A stretch of DNA of 64,000 nucleotides from assembly GCF_026230105.1 (NCBI RefSeq), contig NC_079484.1, positions 11,671,805-11,735,804 on the forward strand, given 5' to 3'. The notes under the pieces are model-generated. The model had not been told where the DNA came from and did not search any database. It saw only the letters and a program-made list of their open reading frames with translations. Of this stretch, positions 1-9,289 are shown piece by piece. The DNA comes from Diorhabda sublineata. Taxonomy: Eukaryota; Arthropoda; Insecta; Coleoptera; Chrysomelidae. A program made the translations under genes and the position numbers. The first letter of the stretch is position 1; each line of letters opens with the position of its first letter.

Positions 1-670
1 TTTTTTCTCATTCATTTTCATCTATAGTATTTCAAAATATTTTTATATGATTTACAAAATTTTTTGGTCTACATCTGCGACGACTGTTTTCCCTGAGCCT
101 TCGAGAAATTGACTTCTATTGTATTATTGATAGTGTCGATCATAGAGGGGTAACTGATAGACAAGGGACGTTACGGACGATTGGGTCATCAAGAATATTG
201 TAAAAATTCCAGTAACGTCGTTATATCAAATTGATCAGTCAGTAGACAGGAAGTAGGGAAAAAAGCTTTATGATTAGATTCTATGAGTAATAAAGGATGT
301 TAAGAGGTTGCTTGGGAAAATACTAGGGTTTTTTTTATTAAAATCAAAAGTATGACAATATAATTAATCTAAGCGAACCATAATTGCTCTGTTGCACTAT
401 AAATCGATTGACAATACTTTGGAAAACTGACTGTCTTAACCAACTAAACTAATTTTTTATTTTATATCACCATGGCCACTTGCACAGGTGTAGTTACACT
501 ATATAATTAAACAGAAACCATAATCAAATAAGGAACAAAACGGAAACTAAACACTTCTGTTCATTGAAATAGAATACAAGTCTTGAGACAGATTTTTGCA
601 ATGTTTTAACTGTAAAAAAAATTAACTTGACATTTGCTACCATGTTTGCCAATATTAAGTTAAGTATTAA
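1..670. other. No gene seen
   Basis: AT-rich sequence with scattered stops on both strands. I see no conserved motif, RNA gene or terminal repeat. A 14-bp-scale repeat containing CCAAACAAAA begins near 671 and marks the decayed 3' edge of the neighbouring mariner. Confidence 0.5.
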
Positions 671-2063
671 CCAAACAAAATTAACCAAACAAAATTTCAA
701 TGTCAAAATATTTTATTACTCAATATATTCTCCCCTTAATCGGATAAATTTATTACAGCGAACCTGCAACGTCTATAGACCTTTAAAAAAAATGTTTCTT
801 CTTGTTCTTCAAACCAGACCTCCACAGCTTTTATTAACTCCTCGTTGGAAGAAAATTTACGACCTTTTAAACTTTTTTTCAGTTGAGGAAAGAGAGCCAA
901 ATCTGCTGAATAAGGGGGGTGTTCTAGTAATGCAAACCCTAAATCACGAATGTTTTGCATGGCAACATGAGATTTGTGTGCAGGAGCGTTGTCCTGCGAG
1001 AACAAATCACCTTTGGATACCTTTCCGCGTATTTTCTCTTTAATTTTTTTCCATAGAGTGGTCAATAATGTCGCTGCTCTGCAAAACCATACCTCCACAG
1101 CTTTTATTACCTCCTCTTTGGAAGAAAATTTACGACCTTTTAAACTTTTGTTCAGTTGAGGAAAGAGATGATAGTCGGACGGAACCAAATCTGGTGAATA
1201 AGGAGGGTGTTCTAGTAATTCAAATCACGAATTTTTTGCATGGAAACATGAGGTTTGTGTGCAGGGGCATTGTCCTGCGAAAATAAAACACCTTTGGATA
1301 GCTTTCCGCGTCTTTTCTCTTTAATTTTTTTCTTGTAGAGTGGTCAATAATGTCGAATAGTAATCTCCAGTTATTGTCCTACCCTTATCCAAGAAATCAA
1401 TCATGATTACTCCATGGCAATCCCAAAAAACGAACTTTTCCAGCAGATTTTTGGACACGAAACTTCTTAGGTCTTGCAGAACCAGAGTGTCGCCATTCCA
1501 TCGATTGTTGCTTTATTTCTGGATTGTAGAAATGTACCCAAGTCTCATCCATAGTAACAATTCAGTTTAAGAAGTCTACATCGTTCTCAAATCGAGCACA
1601 GATCAAACGCGATGCTTCTAACCTTGCACGCTTTTGGTCTGATAAAATCATGTCATTAACTGCATCGATATTTTCGGGTATTGACACAGAAACTGGCCTT
1701 CCCGATCGGTTATCATCTTCAATGGAAAATTTACCTCTTTTGAAGCTTGCAGTCAATTTTTCACGGTCGCATACGAAGGACATTGATCACCTAGGGCATT
1801 AAGCATATCTTCGTAAATCTGCTTACCTCTTAACCCTTTTGAATACATGTACTTGATGATGAATCGATACTCCAATTTTTCGATTTTCACAGTATCGGTG
1901 GACATATTTTTTCTTTTAATTTATTGCGTAACTCTGGTTTACTTTTTTGACGTCAAACTTTACACTGACACTTCTAATAAGTTATTGTTCGTTGCTATGG
2001 TAACGCAATATTTTGTTTATGCATGGAACTGGTCTAGGCTAACTAGATATCAATATATCCTCG
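671..2063 (-). mobile_element. Mariner copy A, decayed, internally duplicated
   Basis: Mariner-family DNA transposon reading on the minus strand. The 5' end is preserved: the terminal sequence ends next to TA at 2064-2065 and matches the 5' end of the copy at 16414. The transposase start codon is at 1905 (minus). Visible protein motifs include SIEDDNRSGRP near 1720 (N-terminal DNA-binding part), SQDNAPAHKSH (second catalytic Asp) and YHLFPQLNKSLKGRKFSS (C-terminal). The first catalytic motif, MDETWVHF in relatives, is altered around 1550. The 3' terminal repeat is missing; homology to the complete copy stops near 671-690. A ~273-bp stretch carrying the second and third catalytic regions is present twice in tandem (about 811-1070 and 1080-1350). 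Many stops and frame changes make it non-functional. Confidence 0.9.
736..1188 (-). pseudogene. Mariner transposase C-terminus, duplicated in frame
   Basis: A 150-residue open stretch inside mariner copy A. In order it reads a C-terminal segment (SDYHLFPQLNKSLKGRKFSS, then EEVIKAVEVWF), then jumps back upstream to WKKIKEKIRGKVSKG and SQDNAPAHKSHVAM, and repeats the C-terminal segment as FPQLKKSLKGRKFSSNEELI. The duplication unit of about 273 bp is a multiple of three, so the frame survives the junction. The second pass lacks part of the PDLAPSDY motif, reading YSADLALF. The two repeat units differ at many positions, so the duplication is either old or came from recombination between two diverged copies. 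It is a decayed fragment with no expected activity. Confidence 0.8.
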
Positions 2064-2065
2064 TA

Positions 2066-2860
2066 TTTACCCTTTCAGTCTAGCCGACTCCTTACCAGTC
2101 AAATCCATTTGTTCGTTACAAGTATTCTTGAGAATGACAGCGGTTTATCTTTTTCCTTCTGAATACTACTTAAATGCAATAAGTCCTCCTTTCACTAATA
2201 CTGAAAAATCTCTTTTTGTCGTGGTATCCATAACAACAAATCCTCTTTTCACTCCATCATTCTGATTCGACCTAGAATTGAGTTGATATTGACATCTGGT
2301 CAAAAACCGTGTTCCTTGAACATTAGGAAAAATGTTCTTATTAATCTACAATGTTACAAAGAAGGTAAAGCGATGAGGTCTTCCGATGTTATTACCAAGC
2401 AGAGCTACAGAAGGAGCACATTGAAACAAATCGTATCGGTTCATACTAAAACAGCGAATTCGGTTCCGCTCCGATTTCAGTAAAAACCCCAGCAATGATT
2501 TTGCGGATAGATCCGTCTCTTGTACTGGAAGGATTAAGATAGCTTCCTACGATCTATTAAATTACAGGTCGCTGTTTTAAGAGTCCATAATAAAAATTGA
2601 AAATACAGAATTGAAGTATTATTTATGATGATGATAAAACGTTAGCTAACAGAACAAATGTTTGACAATAAATAATTGAATAGGTTTGCTGTGTCAACGG
2701 TTTCCCACAGCTCTTGATTTCTGCTAGTAAATAAAATTATTTCCATCATGAGTTTGATTTACCGATGGCAACATAATGTTGTTTAGAATATTGATACTTA
2801 ACCAAGCCAAAACATTTGTTGAAATTTGACGGACCGATTTCATCCGTCAACATATTACTC
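2066..2860. other. No gene seen
   Basis: AT-rich spacer after the mariner 5' end. Only short stop-interrupted frames are present and none has a recognisable motif. Confidence 0.4.
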
Positions 2861-2865
2861 TTCAA

Positions 2866-3066
2866 ATCTTGAATTTGGTGGTCTGTAAACGGTCGAAAGC
2901 TTGAAAGTATGTTACATATGCAGCACTGGCAGCCGATTCAAAGGGATGTTCTATTAAAAAATTAATCGACTCAGCATCTTGTACGTCATATGCAATTTTC
3001 GTTCCTCCAGACCCAACCTTTCGGCGCAAGGTCTCGTTCGTTTGTTGCAGCTCTCTGAATTTCAGT
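2866..3066 (-). other. Protein-like open stretch, possible exon
   Basis: One frame on the minus strand is open for about 65 codons, from roughly 3066 down to a stop near 2870. It has non-repetitive, protein-like composition with segments such as FRELQQTNETLRRKVGSGG and ESINFLIEHPFESAASAAY. A pyrimidine-rich stretch ending in CAG (CCTCCTCAG) lies just upstream and could be a splice acceptor. I see no convincing donor at the other end. I do not recognise the family. It could be a host exon, a transposon remnant or chance. Confidence 0.25.
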
Positions 3067-3079
3067 TAACTGAGGAGGC

Positions 3080-4224
3080 ATTGAGTACACTTTTACTTCA
3101 ACTCAAATTAAATTAATTATTAAATTATCTGTCACGGACAGTGACATTACGTAGGAACTCTGATTTACGCAGGCAAAATTTATGTTCCCTTTTTCGGTGA
3201 ACAGAAGTATAAGTCATAAAAGATATTATCCAAATATTTCACTAAACTAAAATCTAAGCTATTTATATGGAACAGACATATCAGTATTTACAACATGGAT
3301 TTAAAAGTCATCAATATCTTAAAAAAAATAAGACTGCATTAACAAACGATGAAATCTCAAAAAAGCAACCATTCAATTATAAAAAGATGTCTTTCAGAAA
3401 TGGTTATTCCTTGTGATTAAAATAGATTTCTATTTTTATTCTGATTTTCATGTTTTAGGTGATCCATGGATTAATATAATTATGCAGGTTGTCAATCTCA
3501 AGTAATATTTAGATAAAGACTGAAGTATTATTTTGTAGAGCTTATGATTACAAAAGACTAATAAAATATACAATTGTTCTATAGTTTATGGTGAAGTTCT
3601 TTGAGGAATTGAAGTATGAAGGTACAGTGGCATAAATAAGTCTGGAAATAGAAGACATTAAATAACCTTTGATGAGACTTGAGTGACCGAGTCTTACTCT
3701 TCATACGACATCTTGTCTTGAGAGGTGTACTTGGTTGACGGTGACCTATCGAGGTGTAAGTAAGTACAGATGGCATTCCAATTCTACTGCCATACTACTC
3801 TCCCAATAAACTGTAACTTATGGTGATTCCTAGTTATATAAAGACTATATAAAGGTAATGAAATTATATAAAAAGGTTACGAAGTTTTGTAAGATCACCT
3901 TTTAGTAACACAGTTATATTACGGTTTTATACAATTTCTGTAACTTGTGGGTATATAAAGAAGTGTTATAACCGTTTCCATCACCATTTAATAAAACATG
4001 TAGTAACTGTTACCAATGTGTTTATAACAAATTTATATAAGGTTTTCCGTTACCTAAATTATATAACTATATAGGCTCTGAGTTATATAATAGTGTTTCT
4101 AAACACAATTAAAAAAATCAGGGATTATTAGTGTTTGTATATCCTATTAAAAAACTTTTGGTAACCAACTTAGGGACAACCATTTCTTTTATATACATGG
4201 GTTACCTTAAGTAAAATTAATTGC

Positions 4225-4227
<3 letters not shown>
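3080..4227. other. No gene; TATATAA/GTTAC-rich repeats
   Basis: No coding signal. From about 3820 to 4200 the sequence is rich in recurring short words such as TTATATAA and GTTAC/GTAAC. A similar texture appears, partly inverted, at about 7900-8900. It may be an old repeat into which the 4.3-kb transposon inserted. Confidence 0.35.

Positions 4228-4291
<64 letters not shown>
4228..4291. repeat. (TA)32 microsatellite
   Basis: Uninterrupted TA dinucleotide run of 64 bp. Its last TA is the target-site TA of the transposon that begins at 4292. Confidence 0.97.
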
Positions 4292-4294
<3 letters not shown>

Positions 4295-4811
4295 TGCTTT
4301 TCAGATAAAAGTATCCACCTTTAATAACTTTTGTAATACTGGTATTTAGAAAAAATCCAAAAACACGTCAATTTATGTTGGAAGGGGCAAGCATTATGGC
4401 TTATTTAAACTTACTGGAAAAGCCACCCCCTCACCCCTAGCAGCATCCCCTTTATTTTTTTAAATTACTTTTCATATTTTTTATGTAAAATTTGGATACT
4501 CCTCTTTGAGCTGATTTCAAAAATGTATAATACTTGTAGGTTAAAGTGGTTAGTTTATGAGATAAACAATTTTTCTTTTAAGAGCACAAATTTTACTTAT
4601 TATTTACTTTCGCCTTATTTGCCTGTACTAAAATGGGTTGTACAACAGTTCAAACTCTTTAATCTTTTTAACTGTGCTATTTATTCTACTTAAAAAATCC
4701 AAACAACAAAAAACTCTACTTTTTATTAAAGTTTGACATTGTCAACTAGAATTTGTAGTCACTATTGATAGTGTATGTAATTTGATACATTATTTATTTT
4801 GTTTCTCTGAA

Positions 4812-5891
4812 ATGGTTTACTCTTTGCAAGAAAGAATTGAAATTGTAGGTTTATACTACCAAAATAATAATTGTGCAAGAGCTGCTGCTAGAATATTTAA
4901 CGAATTACACGACGGAAGACATGCAACTCATAAGTATGTAATTCAACTGAAGGAGAAATTTACCACCACAGGGTCTGTTTGCAATAAAGTGCATAAGCGA
5001 GAGGGACTCGTAAATAACGAAGCAATCCAAGTGGCAATTTTAGGGCAAGTCAGCTTAGAGGCTCAACAACCCCAATCGTTGTCAACAATAAGTAGAGCGA
5101 TCGGTGTTTCATCTTCTACAGTTTTCCGAGTTCTACATAAATTCAAGTACCACCCATACAAAGTTAAGTTGGTGCACGAGTTGAATGAAGATGATTTTGA
5201 TCGTCGTCTAGAGTTTTGCGAATCAATGACGCAAATTATCAATAACAATCCACAATTGTTAAACAATATTTGCTTTTCTGATGAATGCTCATGGTCATTA
5301 AATGGCTTAGTAAGTAGGCATAATTGTAGATATTGGGCTGAAAGTGATCCACATATTATGCGTGAATTCCATACACAACATCCTCAAAAGTTGAACGTTT
5401 GGTGTGGTATCCTAGGTGACCACATTGTCGGACCTTTCTTCATCAACGGAAATTTAAATGGTGAATCATATCTTGAGTTTCTCAGGGAAGGGGTTGACCC
5501 ACGTATTACAACAATAATAGAAAATGATGATAACCTTTCCGAAGATTTACTGGTATTTCAACAAGACGGAGCTCCCCCACACTATACTATGCCTGTCCGA
5601 TAATTTTTAAACGAAACATTCCCCGCTCGTTGGATAGGTAGAAGGGGGCAGATGATGGAGTGGCCACCTAGGTCACCGGATTTAACACCCCTAGACTTCT
5701 TTTTATGGGGGTATTTAAAAACAAAAGTTTATGCTACCCAACTAGAATCTCTGGATGATTTACGAGAGAGGATAGAAAATGAATGTCGACAATTAAATCC
5801 AGCCGTATTAAGCAATGTCAGAGAGGCATTTCAAAATAGATTATACCATTGTATGGAAGTGAATGGTACTCATTTTGAACACTTATTGTAA
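4812..5891 (+). pseudogene. Transposase (DUF4817-like HTH + DDE), one nonsense codon
   Basis: DDE transposase that would cut and rejoin its own element at TA sites in the nucleus. The ATG at 4812 starts the family-like MVYSLQERIEIVGLYY. Residues 1-88 resemble the N-terminal helix-turn-helix region called DUF4817. A second HTH-like stretch (STISRAIGVSSSTVFRVLHK) spans about 91-110. Catalytic residues are D157 (CFSDECSW), D252 (FQQDGAPPH) and D295 (SPDLTPLDFF), with 42 residues between the last two. The frame is open for 359 codons, ending HFEHLL, except for TAA at 5601-5603 (codon 264), where relatives have Glu or Gln. Translation would stop before the third catalytic Asp, so this copy should be inactive unless read through. 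No frameshifts are seen. Confidence 0.9.
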
Positions 5892-6168
5892 CTTCATAAT
5901 AAATTTGGGGTTGTTGAGCCTCTAAGCTGACTTGCCCTAAAATTGCCACTTGGATTGCTTCGTTATTTACGAGTCCCTCTCGCTTATGCACTTTATTGCA
6001 AACAGACCCTGTGGTGGTAAATTTCTCCTTCAGTTGAATTACATACTTATGAGTTGCATGTCTTCCGTCGTGTAATTCGTTAAATATTCTAGCAGCAGCT
6101 CTTGCACAATTATTATTTTGGTAGTATAAACCTACAATTTCAATTCTTTCTTGCAAAGAGTAAACCAT
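5818..6168 (-). CDS. Mirror ORF: transposase HTH domain only
   Basis: The right arm carries an exact inverted copy of the transposase start, so an ATG at 6168 (minus) opens a 116-residue frame. Residues 1-88 match the N-terminal HTH domain of the transposase. The last 28 residues are read antisense through the end of the transposase gene and finish at 5818. The product would bind DNA but lack all catalytic residues. Because the arms are identical, the upstream sequence is the same as that of the transposase gene, so any promoter inside the TIR would fire from both ends. Expression and function are inferred, not shown. It may simply be a by-product of long TIRs. Confidence 0.5.
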   Translation of the reverse strand: MVYSLQERIEIVGLYYQNNNCARAAARIFNELHDGRHATHKYVIQLKEKFTTTGSVCNKVHKREGLVNNEAIQVAILGQVSLEAQQPQIYYEVTISVQNEYHSLPYNGIIYFEMPL

Positions 6169-6859
6169 TTCAGAGAAACAAAATAGATAATGTATCAAAT
6201 TACATACACTATCAATAGTGACTACAAATTCTAGTTGACAATGTCAAACTTTAATAAAAAGTAGAGTTTTTTGTTGTTTGGATTTTTTAAGTAGAATAAA
6301 TAGCACAGTTAAAAAGATTAAAGAGTTTGAACTGTTGTACAACCCATTTTAGTACAGGCAAATAAGGCGAAAGTAAATAATAAGTAAAATTTGTGCTCTT
6401 AAAAGAAAAATTGTTTATCTCATAAACTAACCACTTTAACCTACAAGTATTATACATTTTTGAAATCAGCTCAAAGAGGAGTATCCAAATTTTACATAAA
6501 AAATATGAAAAGTAATTTAAAAAAATAAAGGGGATGCTGCTAGGGGTGAGGGGGTGGCTTTTCCAGTAAGTTTAAATAAGCCATAATGCTTGCCCCTTCC
6601 AACATAAATTGACGTGTTTTTGGATTTTTTCTAAATACCAGTATTACAAAAGTTATTAAAGGTGGATACTTTTATCTGAAAAGCACTGTATAAACTTATT
6701 ACAGATGACGATTGACAAAATGGTTGCCGGTGTCGATTGTCGAATAAGAATATATTATTAAGATACAAAGTTGATACTAACAGTACTAACACCAGTTGTT
6801 TGTGAACAGTGAGCAGCAGCAGTGTAATAAACATTAATTTATTATTGTAAAATATCGCT

Positions 6860-7552
6860 ATGTTACGAAATTGGAAAAAAATAAAGGACAGCTCTGCGTT
6901 TTGGCGGAAAGTGATAAAAAAATTTAAACGAATCGTAGATTGTGTACCGGTAACTGCTACTGTTAGACTGATAAATAATGAATTTTTTCCGCAACCAGAT
7001 ATCCCTCAAATTACAGAACAAAATGATAGCAGTCCAACGCCAACGCCGGCAGAAAATAATCTTCGGCCCTTGAATGACTGCACTACCGCCGAATGCAGAC
7101 TTAATAAGTGGTTGACAGAACTTGCTGAGGATGATGATTTGTCTCCTCTCTCCGAGGAGGATTTAGAATGCACAAAAAATGAACAGTTAAGATATGATTT
7201 AACAAAATGGGGTTGCTAATTTAACATAACACATCGGGCTTTGAAGGAAGTGATAAGAATAATTAATAATCGTTTACCAAACATTTTGCCGGTGGATCCG
7301 AGAACATTACTGGAGACTCCTACAAATATTCTACTACAACCAGTGGGCGATGGTTACTACTGGCATCAAGGTCTTGAATATTGTTTAACCAAGCAGTGTT
7401 ATCAGAGTCTGCAGACTTTTTCAGATATTTCAATCAACTTAAGTATGGATGGTTTGCCAATTTACAAATGTTCAAGGGACGAATTTTGGCCCATTTTATT
7501 CAACATTACTGAAATTCCTTTTTCTGATACAGGGCTGAGGCACCCAATCTGA
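6860..7552 (+). pseudogene. Uncharacterised multicopy protein, one in-frame stop
   Basis: An ATG at 6860 opens 119 codons to a TAA at 7217-7219. The same frame then continues without indel to 7552, giving about 230 codons with one internal stop. The N-terminal part is basic (LRNWKKIKDSSAFWRK), followed by a Pro/Thr/Asp/Glu-rich acidic linker. Around the stop it reads LTKWGC-stop-FNITHRALKEVI, then DPRTLLETP, YYWHQGLEYCL and SMDGLPIYKCSRDEFWPIL. I recall the combination of a NITH-like segment, a DPRTLL-like segment and DGLP...FWPIL from uncharacterised, often repeated arthropod and cnidarian proteins, possibly transposon-derived. This is memory, not a search. The frame ends abruptly after FWPIL, so the copy is probably also 3'-truncated. 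It begins 172 bp right of the 2.4-kb transposon and is not part of it. Confidence 0.6.
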
Positions 7553-9289
7553 TTGGGGCCTCGACTTGCCGTCACATATTAATTTGGGAATAAGCCTTTT
7601 CTTTTGGACAGGGGGCCAGAAAAGAGTGCCATCCTTTTCCCAAGCTGCAGGCACAATTGTTAAAGATGGCAACTTGTGCCCCGGCTCTTTAGTTTGCACA
7701 AATTTAAAAGACATTTGCATGTCTTTTAAAATATTTAAAACTTATACTTAATACTCTTAATAGCAAACGTTTTATTAGTTAAATTAAGGTTATGTATTAT
7801 ATCAAACATGTGTTAAACCATTGTCAAACTTGAAATGTTTTTTAAAACTCAGCTGCTCGCACGTCAGTTATTGAAAACGCGATGCGCGTGTTGCCCAACT
7901 TTAAGTATATAACAACACTTTCAGTAACGTATGTAATTTTTAATTATATACGACATCCTTGGAGGCTTTGTTTTATTTTAACACTACTAGTAACTCTAAA
8001 CACTACTATATAACCCACAAAATTATATATCATTACTATCGGTTATACAAGATCACAACAAGTGATTTTTAGGTTTCCATTATTTGTAAAATTACTATAC
8101 AATGATTTCGCCATGATTGTTTACTCAAATGAAAAGGGACGATTCATTATGCCTTCAAAAAACGAAAATTAAACTTATTTGAACAACATGGAATCCAAAA
8201 TTAATATCATCCTGTTAAATAGTAGTTATACGAATATCTTTGGCCACATTATTTAGCGTCTATGTTAAAAATAAAATAAAAAATATTTGTGCGTTTTTTC
8301 AAGGCATCTTGTCCATGTTAGCAGTAAAAACCGTTTCCCTCATGAAATTTAAGTCACTACAATGCTAAAAACGCCTAATTAAGATAAATGTTATACGGTA
8401 TTATAGGTAACGTGTATATATATTTATCTGACATCTTATAAATTTTTATTTTGCTGATAATAATCGAACATAACGCAATAAGAAAAAGAGAGAATGAAAA
8501 TGTGTGTCCAAGTGAGAGAAAACATATATTTGGCAGGGAGAAGAGTAACAGAAATATTATCAAAACCATTATAGGCAATGTTTATAAGGGTAACAGTAAC
8601 ATATATAATACTACATTTGACCAATAAAAGGCTCCAACCGTGGATTTTTAAGTAGTTATAATTATAGAGGTTGCCAAAATGTTTTCGTTACTTTTGGTTA
8701 AAACACCTAAGTTTATATAGCGTTACTAACCTAAGTTTTCCGTAAACTTTATATAATCCCCATTTAAGCTCTTTAAGGGGTTTATACGAGTAACAGAAAT
8801 ATTACGGTTACTATCATATATACATTTAAGTTATTTAATGAGGTGATATAATATTTACGGCAAATGTTATATAACAAACAATTTTTATTGGGTTGGTTTT
8901 TCTTTCAAAGTTAGATCAGAATCCTTATAAATAGTTATTTTATCGGTTATGGTATTTGTAGAAGTAATTTTTGTCTATTGATCTGTAGTTCTTTACCTAC
9001 GATTCCAATGAGGGAAGGTAACCAAATGATAGTAATTGTTATTTTGGATTGTGAAAAATTGGTATCAGTCATGTATAGATTAGGCAATAGGGTGATCAGT
9101 AAATATATTTGAAATATATGAAATTGAGGCAAGTGAATCTTGCAACATAAAAAGGGATGGTAAAATTCATGACTTGTGGTAACCTAAATAGTTACGGGTT
9201 CAGGAAATAGCTTATTGAAAATCGTGACACTATTACTTTTTTATTCTTGGGTGCTCACCGTTCATAAAATTAAAGCGTTATTATTCTAA
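7553..9289. other. No gene; GC-richer patch then AT-rich repeats
   Basis: About 7540-7690 is clearly GC-richer than its surroundings, with blocks such as GGGGCC and CCCCGG, but no frame continues the preceding protein. From about 7900 to 8900 the TATATAA/GTTAC texture seen at 3.8-4.2 kb returns. Nothing else is recognised. Confidence 0.4.

Larger units (their letters stand above)
4292..6688 (+). mobile_element. 2.4-kb TA-flanked transposon with 784-bp TIRs
   Basis: IS630/Tc1/mariner-superfamily DNA transposon. The left arm 4292-5075 and right arm 5905-6688 are inverted copies. Matched positions sum to 10980 from one end to the other, so there is no net indel, and every 60-base block I compared was identical. 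The outermost bases are CAGTGCTTTTCAG and the element is flanked by TA on both sides (4290-4291, 6689-6690), the usual target duplication. The single-copy core 5076-5904 holds most of the transposase gene, whose first 88 codons lie in the left arm and are therefore mirrored in the right arm. Near-identity of the arms points to recent transposition or recent arm homogenisation. Tc1/mariner TIRs are usually tens to a few hundred bases, so arms running into the gene are unusual. Confidence 0.95.

Noticed and set aside
627..1286. Plus-strand open frames of 138 and 72 codons
   Set aside because: Antisense of the mariner copy A transposase; the minus strand carries the conserved motifs.
7496..7751. 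Frames on both strands in the GC-richer patch
   Set aside because: No continuation of the FWPIL family and no motif; GC-richer DNA simply has fewer stops.
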